A DNA stretch of 64,000 nucleotides from Desulfoscipio sp. XC116 (GCF_039851975.1 NZ_CP156660.1:744001-808000), one strand, 5' to 3'; counted from the stretch's first letter, positions 17,321-27,208 are shown. The notes: generated by a model not told the origin, from the letters alone. Made by a program: numbers and translations.

Positions 17321-18381
17321 GTGTTGTCCTCCTCTTTTAATTGGACCAGCGGTACCTTGACATCGATTTGTGTTCCCTTTTGAGGCCACGAAAAAACATC
17401 CAATACCCCGCCTATTTCATTGACTCGTTCGTACATGGTGCGCAGTCCGTACGATGAATGCTTATCTTGCCCGGAGCTGAACCCAATGCCGTCGTCTTGA
17501 ATTTTCATTCTGATCTGGTTCTGTACAACCGCCAAATTCAACTGCACTGTTTTTGCTTTGGCGTGTCTGAGCACATTGGATATGGCTTCCTGAATAATCC
17601 TGAAAAGATGATCCTCAATTCCTTTGGCCATTTGAGGCAGCGGTTCAACAGACCATTTGATCAACAGGTCATGTTTCTGCTCCAGTTCCTGCAACAGGTC
17701 TTCAATGCCTTCCTTCAATCCTTTGCCCTCAAGATGGGCGGGGCGAAGATGCAGTAGCAAAGCGCGCATTTCGGATTGGGCAATGCCTGCCATTTCCTCG
17801 ATCATGGCCATCTGCCCGGCAGCTTTTTGCGGTTGTTGTTTAATTGTTTTTTGTACCGCTGAAGTCATCATGGATATGGCAAACAATTGTTGGCTGACTG
17901 CGTCGTGCAGTTCACGTGCGAGCCGCTGCCTTTCCGCCGTCACGGCGGCTTGTTTCAGCGTTTCGTTCCATTCCGCTTTTTCCGCTGAAAGGCGCTGCAT
18001 GGAAGCAATTTGCTCTTCCACCCGGCTGCTCATATTATTTAACCTTTGGCCTACAACGCCGATCTCATCCGTGCCCAAATCAGGCACACGATATGAAAAT
18101 TTTCCTCTTTCATAGGCCATTGAAGCTTCCTCCAGCTCAACCAGCCTTTTTTTCATGCGTTTGCCGGCCATGAAGCCCAGCATCGTTCCAAGCAGCATGA
18201 TGATGAACATCAGCACCAACAGCAATGGAATCCCCAACACGTTTTGAAAGACGATGGCCAAGATGCGCCGTCCTTCAACCATCCAAAATAATAATAGCAG
18301 TACTGCAATGTTGATCATGCCGAATCCGATCGTATATCGAATCCATTGCCACTGGATATTGGACAGTTTCATGCGATTCAT
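17317..18381 (-). CDS. liaS: LiaS/VraS-like sensor histidine kinase
   Basis: A 354-residue kinase with two helices near the N-terminus (about 15-35 and 45-72) and almost no extracytoplasmic part, typical of intramembrane-sensing LiaS kinases. HAMP follows, then HisKA_3 with RQRLARELHDAVSQQLF (His near 158), and HATPase with DDGIGFSSGQ. The start codon overlaps the LiaF stop codon (TGATG). LiaF normally holds LiaS inactive until cell-wall damage. Confidence 0.92.
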   Translation of the reverse strand: MNRMKLSNIQWQWIRYTIGFGMINIAVLLLLFWMVEGRRILAIVFQNVLGIPLLLVLMFIIMLLGTMLGFMAGKRMKKRLVELEEASMAYERGKFSYRVPDLGTDEIGVVGQRLNNMSSRVEEQIASMQRLSAEKAEWNETLKQAAVTAERQRLARELHDAVSQQLFAISMMTSAVQKTIKQQPQKAAGQMAMIEEMAGIAQSEMRALLLHLRPAHLEGKGLKEGIEDLLQELEQKHDLLIKWSVEPLPQMAKGIEDHLFRIIQEAISNVLRHAKAKTVQLNLAVVQNQIRMKIQDDGIGFSSGQDKHSSYGLRTMYERVNEIGGVLDVFSWPQKGTQIDVKVPLVQLKEEDNT

Positions 18382-19451
18382 CAGACATACCTCACATCGA
18401 CGTCGCCTATCCCAAGCGTTACAAAAATATTGACACGCTTGGCCGCCTCATCATAACCGGCAGATTTGGTTTGAGTCCTTCTCGTAAACCCGTTCTGCCT
18501 AAAATTTAACACATCCAGGGTACCGATCAGAACACCGGCTTGCACATAAACATCCAGGTCGTATGGAACATATAATTGTACGTCACCCAATCCCGCAAAT
18601 ATCTCAATCGTTGTATCACCGTGCGCAATAATGGCCTGGGACAGATCAATTTTTACATCGCCCAAACCGTTGTTGATTTTCATATCATGCAATTCAAAGC
18701 GATGACGGAGAATAAAATCGCCCAATAGGCTGGACACTTCCTGGTGGTAAGAATGCCGTTGTTCTTGATACTGTTGCTTATATTGTTTCCCCTGGTAATT
18801 ACCTTTATCGTCATATTCCGCCTGTTTTTCGTGCCGCTCCTCTGTTCCCGGATGATCGTCCCGGTAACTTGCGGAGCTGTGCTCATGATCTGTTCTCTCC
18901 CCGGTATGCCGGAAGTGTGTTTTTTCGGAATATCCGCTGGATGCGGAAGAAAAAGTTTTCTTCATTTTATAAATTAATTTTTCGATCTCTTCGTCAATGT
19001 CGTCTTCCAGTTTCCAGGTTCTCCGGTGCGCATGATGATGGTTTTTCTCTTTTCTATTCATTTTTCCTTTCTTTTGTTTCTTCTCCCTAACCTTTTTAAC
19101 TTCCGCATTCGTGTTTTCCTGGAAATCATCTTCATGCCATTCTGCCCATTGTTCCTCTTTATCCTCCTTGTTTTCACCATGGCGCAGCAATCGAAACCCA
19201 ATGTAGACCATGAAAACAGCTATAATAATTCCGGCGATATCAATATTCAAAAAGCCGTTGAAAAAAATGATGGCCCCCAGGGTTACAAGTGAGACACCTC
19301 CAACTTTATGGTCGTTGCGCCATAAATACATGCCGAAAAAAAACGCGACAATCGCAACCCCTAAAGAACCTAAATTTAATACGCCGAAAAGAACGACAAT
19401 GCCGGCGCCTAATATGATCAAACCCGTTAAATTGCGGCCTGATAGTTTCAT
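18381..19451 (-). CDS. liaF: LiaF-like envelope stress inhibitor protein
   Basis: A 356-residue protein with four short N-terminal helices (about 8-90), a long hydrophilic His/Lys/Glu/Gln-rich linker (about 95-245) and a C-terminal beta-rich LiaF domain (about 250-356) with GLGDVKIDLSQAI, IEIFAGLGDVQLYVP and LGIGDVDVRYV. The linker is longer than usual. ATG 19451 has GGAGG upstream. The gene precedes liaS, with touching codons. LiaF proteins inhibit the LiaS kinase. Confidence 0.88.
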   Translation of the reverse strand: MKLSGRNLTGLIILGAGIVVLFGVLNLGSLGVAIVAFFFGMYLWRNDHKVGGVSLVTLGAIIFFNGFLNIDIAGIIIAVFMVYIGFRLLRHGENKEDKEEQWAEWHEDDFQENTNAEVKKVREKKQKKGKMNRKEKNHHHAHRRTWKLEDDIDEEIEKLIYKMKKTFSSASSGYSEKTHFRHTGERTDHEHSSASYRDDHPGTEERHEKQAEYDDKGNYQGKQYKQQYQEQRHSYHQEVSSLLGDFILRHRFELHDMKINNGLGDVKIDLSQAIIAHGDTTIEIFAGLGDVQLYVPYDLDVYVQAGVLIGTLDVLNFRQNGFTRRTQTKSAGYDEAAKRVNIFVTLGIGDVDVRYV

Positions 19452-19556
19452 GTCGGTTTCCTCCAATATGACGAATACACTTGTCATCAGGTCCCGGTTT
19501 ACTGTTCAGGGATCTTTATCTAAATAATGCTTACGATCTTTGCTCAAGATATGTGC

Positions 19557-19599
19557 TCGTAAAAAATATCAAGCGGGTAACAGAGCTTTTGCTACCCGC
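19557..19599 (-). terminator. Intra-operon terminator after liaH
   Basis: On the minus strand GCGGGTA (19599-19593) pairs with TACCCGC (19579-19573) and is followed by TTGATATTTTTTACG. It lies 14 nt after the PspA/LiaH stop codon and before liaF. It would give abundant liaI-liaH message with some readthrough into liaFSR, as known for Bacillus lia operons. Confidence 0.65.
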
Positions 19600-19612
19600 C
19601 GGCCGGGAAAAA

Positions 19613-20332
19613 TCACGCTTGTGTTTTTTCTTTTTGCAGTGTAAAATCACTTACCCCTGAGATGTCGGACTGATCCTGCGCAGCGTTAACGGCTTTAATG
19701 GCAGCTAGCTCCTTTTCCACTTCCTCATCCGGTTCCAGATCGGCCAGCTGCTGCAGGTAGCTTTCATTGGGTCTCACCCTGCGTACTTCCGCCTCTGTTT
19801 CCCATTCCATAATGCGCTCTTCCATACGTTTAAACCCTTTCAAGGCACTTTCGCTGTTAAACTTGGTCAGGACGGTGTTCATTCGCTTTTTCGTTTTGGC
19901 GGCGTTGGCCCGGGAAATAAGTTCAATCTTGCGGTCACGCAGCTGGTAATATTTTTCCTTCATTTCTTTCAACTGCTCTTTTAATTCCAGCACTTTCTGA
20001 TGTGCTTCGGTACTCATTCCCACGTACTGTTCCGCTCTGTCCGCATATCGCTTTTTGTCGCGAAGTGCCCGGCGGGCCAATTCTTCTTCACCCGCTCCTA
20101 CGGCCAGCGTTGCCTGGCGCATGCGTTTTTCCGATATATGCCTGGCATTGCTTTGATACTCGTTAAACTTCTTTTCAATCATGATTTGCTTGACAACGGC
20201 TTCCTGCGCTTTCTCAATTTCTTCCTCCAAATCCCTTAAATATTGATTTAACATGGAGACCGGACTTTCCATTGCATCCAGCCCGTCGTGGATCGTTGCC
20301 AGGGTAATGTCTCTGATTCTCTTGAAAACCAT
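19613..20332 (-). CDS. liaH: PspA/IM30 family protein (LiaH-like)
   Basis: A 239-residue, highly charged coiled-coil protein with the PspA/IM30 N-terminus VFKRIRDITLATIHDGLDAM, then ESPVSMLNQYLRDLEEEIEKA and long helices to about residue 210. PspA-type proteins form rings that support a damaged membrane. ATG 20332 is preceded by GGAGG. It sits between liaI and liaF as in Bacillus, with a terminator after it, consistent with strong induction as an effector. Confidence 0.9.
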   Translation of the reverse strand: MVFKRIRDITLATIHDGLDAMESPVSMLNQYLRDLEEEIEKAQEAVVKQIMIEKKFNEYQSNARHISEKRMRQATLAVGAGEEELARRALRDKKRYADRAEQYVGMSTEAHQKVLELKEQLKEMKEKYYQLRDRKIELISRANAAKTKKRMNTVLTKFNSESALKGFKRMEERIMEWETEAEVRRVRPNESYLQQLADLEPDEEVEKELAAIKAVNAAQDQSDISGVSDFTLQKEKTQA

Positions 20333-20401
20333 CGTGATTCCTCCTTTTAAGTATAGCCTTTCAGCCATGGTTTTGTGTACTTGATTTTAAGCTTGTCCCC
20401 A

Positions 20402-20800
20402 TTATATTTTGGCGGATTTCATCAATCGCTCCCATTCCTCGTCAAACGGATCGTCCAGCCCGTTATCTTCGGTGTATCTTTTGCTTTCGTTCCTTGTCCC
20501 GCATGAGCCTCCGGAATTCTCGCTACCGGTTAACATCTGGTATGCAAAATAAAGCAGCGCCGCGGCGACAAGCATACTGACGGCCATCGGTATGGAACCG
20601 ATGAGGAACAGAATGCCTAGCCCCAACAAGACGGTACCGGTAATCCTGTCTTCCCGACGCCGCTTTTTCCAGCCGTAATAGACCAGTAATATGCCAAGCA
20701 CAAGCGGAATAAGCCCCCCCACCGAAAAGCCCAGAACACCCAATGAAGCGACGATGCCAAGGACGAGCAGAACCAAACCGAAAGACTTTTTAGCAGACAT
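20402..20800 (-). CDS. LiaI-like small membrane protein
   Basis: A 132-residue protein with about four tightly packed helices (near 7-24, 26-43, 53-70 and 72-90) and an acidic, soluble tail containing DDPFDEEWERLM. It is the first gene of the lia-like operon, 69 nt before the PspA gene; in Bacillus the small membrane protein LiaI anchors LiaH. The sequence also resembles LiaF N-terminal membrane regions. Anchor role is inferred from position. GGAGGG precedes the start. Confidence 0.65.
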   Translation of the reverse strand: MSAKKSFGLVLLVLGIVASLGVLGFSVGGLIPLVLGILLVYYGWKKRRREDRITGTVLLGLGILFLIGSIPMAVSMLVAAALLYFAYQMLTGSENSGGSCGTRNESKRYTEDNGLDDPFDEEWERLMKSAKI

Positions 20801-21205
20801 GTTTCATCCCTCCTTCAGCGTTGTATGCTATCAAAACGTAACATTGTTACCTGGCTTATCTAAATTGTATCCCTGGTGAAAATAAGCTGCGACGAGCTGC
20901 AGTTTGATTTTTGATCCGTCTTGAGTCTGATCCTCCAATCAGTCCTGCAGGGATGTATGCTGATGCTGCGCCAAAAAAAAGAAAGGCTGCGGATAGCTCC
21001 AGTGTGGTTTGATTAGCGATTATTTATTAATTTTTTCATGGAATGAGGATTAAAGGATAACCGCCCGGGAAGTTAGAACTGCTATAAAGGGTATGCAAAA
21101 AAGAGGTATATTTAAAGCGTCTACGTTTTCCGGTCAAGAAAATTTCATAATTGCTGTAACATTTTCCCCAGCTCGGAACACTAATAACCAGGAGCGTTTT
21201 TTTAT
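20801..21205. promoter_or_regulatory. Divergent intergenic region of lia operon and ECF sigma gene
   Basis: This 405-nt region should hold the promoters of both divergent units. GTCTGAT (20925-20931) and ATCAGTC (20938-20944) form an imperfect inverted repeat that might be an LiaR site. TGTAAC near 21155 and CGGAAC some 13 nt later resemble ECF promoter elements, but their spacing is short. No gene is evident. Confidence 0.3.
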
Positions 21206-21721
21206 ATGGCCATGTCGACTATAGAAAAACTTTATCAGCGTTATAGAATATCGATCTTTCGATATTTATACCGTATGGGCGGAGATTATCACCTGGCGGA
21301 TGAATTGACCCAGGAAACCTTCTGCCGGGCATTGGTATCCCTAAAAAACTATCGCGGTGAATCCGCTATGTCTACTTGGCTGTTTCGCATGGCTTATTAT
21401 GTATATACAGGGTACCTGCGAGGTCGTCCCGGGGAACGCAATCTGCCGCTAAACCAGGATATTCCGGACATGAATATTGCGGGTGACCCGGCCCGGCATC
21501 TGGAAAACGCGGAGAACTGGCGGCTGGTACGGCTGGCTCTTGAACAGCTGCCTGTGGACTATCGCATGGTGATTATTCTAAGGGAACAGGAAGGATTATC
21601 TTTTGAGGAAATAGGGGATATACTGGGCAAATCCCCGGCAACGGCGCGGGTAACCCTTTTCCGGGCCAGACAAAAATTTCACCAACTATATAAACAGCTA
21701 GAAGGTGATGACCATGACTAA
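21206..21721 (+). CDS. ECF-type RNA polymerase sigma factor (SigW/SigX-like)
   Basis: A 171-residue sigma factor with region 2 (about 8-75: IFRYLYRMGGDYHLADELTQ and TFCRALVSLKNY) and region 4 (about 110-165: ALEQLPVDYRMVIILREQEG, LSFEEIGDILGKSPATARVT). AGGAG precedes ATG 21206. The end overlaps the anti-sigma gene by 8 nt, the common arrangement for a sigma factor held by its membrane anti-sigma. Confidence 0.93.
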   Translation: MAMSTIEKLYQRYRISIFRYLYRMGGDYHLADELTQETFCRALVSLKNYRGESAMSTWLFRMAYYVYTGYLRGRPGERNLPLNQDIPDMNIAGDPARHLENAENWRLVRLALEQLPVDYRMVIILREQEGLSFEEIGDILGKSPATARVTLFRARQKFHQLYKQLEGDDHD

Positions 21722-23186
21722 GTATGAATGCGAAATAATTAAAGATCTTTTGCCTCTGTACGCGGATGGAGTGGCCAGTGATGCCTCTTTTAAGATGGTG
21801 GAACACCACCTGGACGAATGCGCATCCTGCCGGGAACTGTTAAATGAATATAAACAGCCTGTTCTAATCACACCGGGAGAAGGCGGGCCTTCCTCCATCT
21901 CAGGTATAGACAAGGCGTGGGGACGGCTGCGCCGGGTGGCGGCGGCTTTTATGGCCTGTATAATCATTACCGCTTCTACCATTGCCTGGGCCTCATACCA
22001 GGCGGGGCGGAATATGGCGCTGCGGGATCCGTCGTTCAAACAGGCCAAGCAAATGGACCTTTTTACCGAAGTGAACCGGTCCCAAAAGGTAGGTCCCTAT
22101 ACCGTTACCGTGGATAAAATATTGCTGGATTCCGCCCGGACCACTGTTTTTTATAGTGTCGATCCGCAAGTGGATGGAGACTGCAATATCCATATTGACA
22201 TGGCCGACGATAAAGGTGTGCAATATGACCCCCGGGGCGGCAGGGGCATTCAGGGTAAATACTTTGTATATGATCTGGAACCGGTTAATCTGGATGCCCA
22301 AAAATTAATCCTATCCTTTAATACCGATGCAATACCGGGGGAAACGAAGTTTGAAATACCGGTTGACCCTACCATAGTAGCCCAGAATACCCGGGAGTTT
22401 TACCCCAACCAGACAAAAACTATAGAGCCGGTGGAACTGGCCCTGGACCGGGCAGTGCTGGGCCTTTCCGAAAGCATTGTCTTTTTCCGGGTGCGCTGGC
22501 CGCAGGACCCGTCCATAGCCGGTGTAGGCATTGGGCAGGACCATCCCATGTATACCGTTATGGGACCCGATGGGCCTACCAAGCTGGAGAGCCGGGGCAG
22601 CAGCACCCCGCCGACGCCGATGATCAAAGAATACGGCGCCTTTTTACCCGGTCACTGGGCCGATCTAATTGACGAAACTAACGGTAAAAGAATCAAGCTC
22701 AATGAAACCCGCACCCAGACCGACCCGGTAACGGGTGGAATTACGGGTACGTTCCATTTTGAACCGGTAGACCCGTCGGCCAGGGAATTAAAGCTAACCT
22801 TACCGCCGCTGTACCTGTATCACTTTCCGGCTAAGGAACAGACAATGGAGTTCAGCCGTCCCCACCAGGGAGAACAAGCATTAAACGGGGTTTTTAATTA
22901 CGGGGCGATTGCTTACAGCCTGGAAAAGGCAGTTATAGAGGATAAGCAGCTGGTTTGCTACTTCGGTTTTAAAGGAAGCGGGGATAACCCGTCTCATTAT
23001 TACCGTCCTGAATTTCGTATTAAAGATAAAGAATACTGGCATAAGCATATTCGTATGGAATGGCCTGATGAAAATCACGTCAAAATATCTTTCCCCATGC
23101 CCGAGAATGACCGGGTTACTTTACAGTTGAGAAGTGTGGGAGAGAAGATGCCCAAGGCTGATTTTGAACTTGATGTGGCACGTTAA
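21714..23186 (+). CDS. Membrane anti-sigma factor with zinc-finger and large outer domain
   Basis: A 490-residue protein. The N-terminal zf-HC2 anti-sigma domain has Cys near residue 4 and the HHLDECASCREL motif (His-x3-Cys-x2-Cys). One helix follows (about 80-100), then an extracytoplasmic domain of about 380 residues resembling the DUF4179/DUF5643 type found on anti-sigma proteins. GAAGGTGA at 21701 fits ATG 21714 or 21708. It should bind the upstream ECF factor and release it on an envelope signal. Nothing in the tail reveals the ligand. Confidence 0.85.
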   Translation: MTKYECEIIKDLLPLYADGVASDASFKMVEHHLDECASCRELLNEYKQPVLITPGEGGPSSISGIDKAWGRLRRVAAAFMACIIITASTIAWASYQAGRNMALRDPSFKQAKQMDLFTEVNRSQKVGPYTVTVDKILLDSARTTVFYSVDPQVDGDCNIHIDMADDKGVQYDPRGGRGIQGKYFVYDLEPVNLDAQKLILSFNTDAIPGETKFEIPVDPTIVAQNTREFYPNQTKTIEPVELALDRAVLGLSESIVFFRVRWPQDPSIAGVGIGQDHPMYTVMGPDGPTKLESRGSSTPPTPMIKEYGAFLPGHWADLIDETNGKRIKLNETRTQTDPVTGGITGTFHFEPVDPSARELKLTLPPLYLYHFPAKEQTMEFSRPHQGEQALNGVFNYGAIAYSLEKAVIEDKQLVCYFGFKGSGDNPSHYYRPEFRIKDKEYWHKHIRMEWPDENHVKISFPMPENDRVTLQLRSVGEKMPKADFELDVAR

Positions 23187-23250
23187 CAGCCACAATGGGC
23201 ATACATTTCGTAATGATGAAACAAAGGGGAATTATAGAAAGCCATGTGCC

Positions 23251-24243
23251 CTAGATTAAGGAGCAATGGCTTTCTTTTGTGGTGTGTCGCCTTTTATAAA
23301 AACTTTCGACTAATATCTTGACTACAGCCGCCAAGGGCTGTTGATAAAGCATTGATAATGTCACCGGCAGGGCAACTGCCGGCGGGAAATAGGTTATAGC
23401 CAGGACCACGCCAAGGGCGTTGTTTCTCATACCGATATTATAAATCATTGCAACCATCTGTTCGCGCTTGTGTCCCTTTAGGATATAAGAGCTTAAAAAT
23501 CCTAATATATAGCCGCTGCACGAAACTATAAGAATTACCATTAAAAGTTTGATTATGGAATGGTTCCAGTTTATCTCCGGGGCAATGGCACTGGCGTTGA
23601 CATAGATAACTACCGATATGCAGAGCTTAGAGGCGAAGTTGCCTATTGAATGGGTATATTTGTCGTAAGCTCCTTTAGTAGTATCATGAATGATCATTCC
23701 CAGAAGGCCGGGAATGAAGACCATCCAGAGCAGGTTAGCTAGCAAGCTAACGGTGTTTATATGAATGGTCTTACCAACTACCGCAGCTATAAAGACCGGC
23801 AAAAGCAAGGGGCTGATCAGAGTGTCCAGGGTAACTGTAACCATGGCTAAGGAAACATCGCCACCCACCATTTGCGACCAGAGAATAGAAGTCACACCCA
23901 CCGGAATGGTTGCACCTAAGATGAATCCCAAACGCAGGAACTCATTTTCCGGACCCGGGTAAAATACCAGACCAATCACAAGGGCCAGAAACGGCATAAC
24001 GCCATGTATAAATAAAAGCTCGTAAATGGGAAGCAGCGGGTTGGACAGCCTTTTTACAAAATCCTTTAGACTTGTATCCAGAGATGCGTTAAAGGTCATA
24101 TAGGTAAAACACAGGGTGGCAGCCATACTCCAAGACTTGGTGGTTTCTATGGGATAAAAAAAACCGATAAATAAAGGTATCAATACCACAAAAAACATCC
24201 GGTTGCCAAGAAATTTGTTCCATTGGCTAAAGAGGTCGAGCAT
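23251..24243 (-). CDS. Bile acid:sodium symporter (BASS/SBF) family transporter
   Basis: A 330-residue protein with about nine to ten helices. The SBF-family pattern is visible in GFILGATIPVGVTSILWSQM and VTVTLDTLISPLLLPV, and in MIYNIGMRNNALGVVLA near the C-terminus. Members move organic anions or arsenite with sodium or protons. It is a single gene with no informative neighbour, so the substrate is open; the absence of ars genes makes arsenite less likely. Confidence 0.85.
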   Translation of the reverse strand: MLDLFSQWNKFLGNRMFFVVLIPLFIGFFYPIETTKSWSMAATLCFTYMTFNASLDTSLKDFVKRLSNPLLPIYELLFIHGVMPFLALVIGLVFYPGPENEFLRLGFILGATIPVGVTSILWSQMVGGDVSLAMVTVTLDTLISPLLLPVFIAAVVGKTIHINTVSLLANLLWMVFIPGLLGMIIHDTTKGAYDKYTHSIGNFASKLCISVVIYVNASAIAPEINWNHSIIKLLMVILIVSCSGYILGFLSSYILKGHKREQMVAMIYNIGMRNNALGVVLAITYFPPAVALPVTLSMLYQQPLAAVVKILVESFYKRRHTTKESHCSLI

Positions 24244-24511
24244 AAAATTACATCCTTTTTTGTATATATATATATCGATTTAGCTGCGTAAACCTATGTT
24301 TAAACCGACTCTCCAAATTGTATCAATGTTTTCGACACATTTGTGGCAATACCTTTAAGCCATGGCAAAATACCTAATATTGTTTGTGCTCATTGCTTTA
24401 TGAACTTCATGTGTTGCTTTACGCCGCTTCTTTAAGGTAAGATATTTTTGATAAGTGGCATTAATTGTATTGCCTGTATTGAGCGGGTTATAACATGGTG
24501 AGGTGAATGAA

Positions 24512-24748
24512 GTGGATAAAAATATAAGAATTGCCATTCTTAATAATGAATTTGAGGCGCAATTGCTTGAAGCTGCCTTAAATGAGCAACAAATAGCCCA
24601 TCATTTCGAATGCTACCGTGACTTGGCTTATGATGGGATTTTTCAGCTACAAAGAGGTTGGGGAGCGGTATATGCATCAGAGGCAGACAGATCAACCGTT
24701 CTGCAAATAATTGAAGAAATTAGAAAGATACCACAGGGAAATAACTAG
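24512..24748 (+). CDS. DUF2007-like small protein
   Basis: A 78-residue soluble protein whose pattern (residues running from RIAILNNEFEAQLLEAALNE to VYASEADRSTVLQIIEEI) resembles the DUF2007 putative signal-transducing family, with an alpha/beta ferredoxin-like fold. The GTG at 24512 is favoured, as GAGGTGA (24500-24506) is its ribosome site. No function is known. It stands just before topoisomerase III on the same strand but 87 nt away. Confidence 0.6.
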   Translation: MDKNIRIAILNNEFEAQLLEAALNEQQIAHHFECYRDLAYDGIFQLQRGWGAVYASEADRSTVLQIIEEIRKIPQGNN

Positions 24749-24835
24749 ATTGCAGCAGGAGGGCAGTGCCGACGCCGGTACCGGGGCAATAGCGGTACTT
24801 AGGGGCCACTTTCTCTAAAAAAAAGGATGGTTGGA

Positions 24836-27208
24836 ATGAAAAAACTTGTACTTGCTGAAAAACCGTCGGTGGCCCGCGATTTGGCCGCGGTGCTTGGGGG
24901 TTTCCGGAAAAAGGACGGCTATCTTGAAAATGACGATTATGTGGTCACCTGGGCCATAGGCCATCTGGTGGAGTTGGCCGAACCGGAGGATTATAATGAC
25001 CGGCTGAAAAAATGGACTTTAAATACGCTGCCCATAATGCCGGCTGATTTTAAACTTAAAACCAACCCGAGAACAGTAAAGCAGTTTAAAATCGTTAAAC
25101 AACTGGTTAACAGATCCGATATCGGGCAGCTTATCTGCGCAACCGACGCCGGGCGGGAAGGCGAGCTTATCTTCCGTTATATTTATCGACTTACCGGCTG
25201 TAAAAAACCTTTTATGCGGCTCTGGTTATCGGAAACCACTCCGGCAGCAGTACGGCGGGGCTTTGTGGAACTTAGGCCCGGTGATCAATTCAATCCCCTG
25301 GCCGCAGCCGCGGAAGCACGCAGTCAGGCCGACTGGCTGATTGGTATTAACGCTACCCGGTCGTTTACGGTTAAGCACAACACATTATTGTCCATTGGCC
25401 GGGTACAGACTCCCACCCTGGCACTCATTGTCAACCGGGAACGCGAAATAAAGAACTTTGTGTCCGAGCCCTACTGGGAACTATGGGCCGAGTTTACTAA
25501 AACCAACGGGCAGGCATATACCGGTAGGTGGTTTAACGGGGAACAAAATCGGTTCCATGCCCTGCAGACGGCTCAAGCAGTGCAAGCCAAAGTTAATAAC
25601 CAACCGGCTAATGTGCTGGAGGTAGAGGAAAAAGACGTGGCGGAGCTCCCGCCGCTTTTGTTCAATCTCAACGACTTACAGAAGGAGGCCAATAAAAAAT
25701 ACGGTTTGGCGGCAGCCAAGACATTGGAATTAGCTCAATCTCTGTACGAGACCAGGAAACTGCTGACGTACCCCCGTACCGATAGCCGCCACCTGACAAG
25801 GGAGTTGGCCAAAACCATTCCCGGCCGCCTGTCCGCACTAGCCGGCGCAACCGAATATGAGCCATATACTAGCACAGCCGGGGCGGCGGGTATTCCGGGT
25901 AAGCGATATGTGGATGACGGTAAAGTGAGCGATCATACTGCGTTGATACCCACGGATACAAAGCCGGTTTTGGCCAATCTGCCGCCGGACGAACGTAAGA
26001 TATACGATCTGGTAGTGCGCCGGTTTCTGGCTATTTTCTTCCCGCCGGCCAGGTATAAGCAAACTAAAGTGATAACCGAAGCCGCCGGTGAAACGTTCCT
26101 TACCACCGGCCGGGTGGAGCTGAATAAGGGCTGGAAAACGGTGTACGAAAGCGTAAGAAATAATCCCGAGGACGGTGAGGATAGCGGTGTAATACCCGGA
26201 TTAACCCGGGGTGAGTCAGTCCGAACCACTAAAACCGAAATCAGGGAAAAAGAAACCAAGCCCCCCAAACGCTATACCGAAGCCAGTCTGCTGGCAGTCA
26301 TGGAGGGAGCCGGTCGGTTGTTGGAAGACCGGGAGCTAAAAGCGGCTATGAAAGGACACGGCCTGGGTACTCCGGCTACCAGAGCGGCTATCATTGAGCG
26401 CCTTCTCAAGGTGGGCTATATTGAGCGCCAAAAGAAAACCTTAGTACCCACCGTAAAGGGTGAAACACTGATCGATCTGGTACCGGGAATAATTAAAAAC
26501 CCGGAGCTTACCGGCCAATGGGAAAAAACACTGGCCGATATAGAAGCCGGGACAACTGAATCCGGGGAATTTATGAACGGCATTAAACAGTTAACCGCTG
26601 AGATAGTTGAATCAGCCCGCAGCCAGGCAGCCAGTAATCAGGTGCAAACAGGCCGTGAGGCATTGGGCAGCTGTCCCCTTTGCGGCAGGGCAGTGATAGA
26701 GGGCAAAAAAGGCTACGGCTGCAGTGGTTATAAAGAAGGCTGTAAATTTATTGTTTGGAAGGAAATAGCCGGTAAGCGGATTACTCAAAACCAGGCTAAA
26801 ACATTACTGAAGAAAGGCAAAACCGGTGTCCTAAAGGGCTTTACCTCAAAGGCCGGCAGAAAGTTTGATGCTGCATTACAAATTAATAACGGTAAGGTGG
26901 AATTCTTATTCACCGATAACGATAACTTTAAAAAAGTGAGCTTGGGTCAGTGCCCGTTATGCGGCAAAGAAGTCGCCGAAACACTCAGAAGCTACAGCTG
27001 CAGCGGTTGCAAGGAAGGCTGTAAATTCGTTATCTGGAAAGAGATAGCCGGTAAGCGCATTAGTGTTCAGCAGGCCCAGAGGTTATTGACAAACGGTAAA
27101 ACTGCTTTAATCAAGGGTTTTAAATCCAAAGCCGGTAAGAGTTTTGATGCCGTTTTAGCGCTTGGACAGGAGGGGAAAATAGAGTTTCAATTCACAGCAA
27201 AGGAATAA
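24836..27208 (+). CDS. topB: DNA topoisomerase III (type IA)
   Basis: A 790-residue type IA topoisomerase. The Toprim domain begins at LVLAEKPSVARDLAAVLGG and includes CATDAGREGELIFRY with its metal-binding acidic residues; the core has SRSQADWLIGINATR, SIGRVQTPTLALIV and the active-site Tyr in RKLLTYPRTDSRHLT. Two C-terminal repeats (about 615-700 and 705-790) each carry a CPLCG...CSG..EGCKF cysteine set and KRI...QA..LL..GKT, the Topo_C_Rpt type. It decatenates DNA by single-strand passage. ATG 24836 is taken over an ATG 9 nt upstream because of the AGGATGG site. Confidence 0.95.
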   Translation: MKKLVLAEKPSVARDLAAVLGGFRKKDGYLENDDYVVTWAIGHLVELAEPEDYNDRLKKWTLNTLPIMPADFKLKTNPRTVKQFKIVKQLVNRSDIGQLICATDAGREGELIFRYIYRLTGCKKPFMRLWLSETTPAAVRRGFVELRPGDQFNPLAAAAEARSQADWLIGINATRSFTVKHNTLLSIGRVQTPTLALIVNREREIKNFVSEPYWELWAEFTKTNGQAYTGRWFNGEQNRFHALQTAQAVQAKVNNQPANVLEVEEKDVAELPPLLFNLNDLQKEANKKYGLAAAKTLELAQSLYETRKLLTYPRTDSRHLTRELAKTIPGRLSALAGATEYEPYTSTAGAAGIPGKRYVDDGKVSDHTALIPTDTKPVLANLPPDERKIYDLVVRRFLAIFFPPARYKQTKVITEAAGETFLTTGRVELNKGWKTVYESVRNNPEDGEDSGVIPGLTRGESVRTTKTEIREKETKPPKRYTEASLLAVMEGAGRLLEDRELKAAMKGHGLGTPATRAAIIERLLKVGYIERQKKTLVPTVKGETLIDLVPGIIKNPELTGQWEKTLADIEAGTTESGEFMNGIKQLTAEIVESARSQAASNQVQTGREALGSCPLCGRAVIEGKKGYGCSGYKEGCKFIVWKEIAGKRITQNQAKTLLKKGKTGVLKGFTSKAGRKFDAALQINNGKVEFLFTDNDNFKKVSLGQCPLCGKEVAETLRSYSCSGCKEGCKFVIWKEIAGKRISVQQAQRLLTNGKTALIKGFKSKAGKSFDAVLALGQEGKIEFQFTAKE

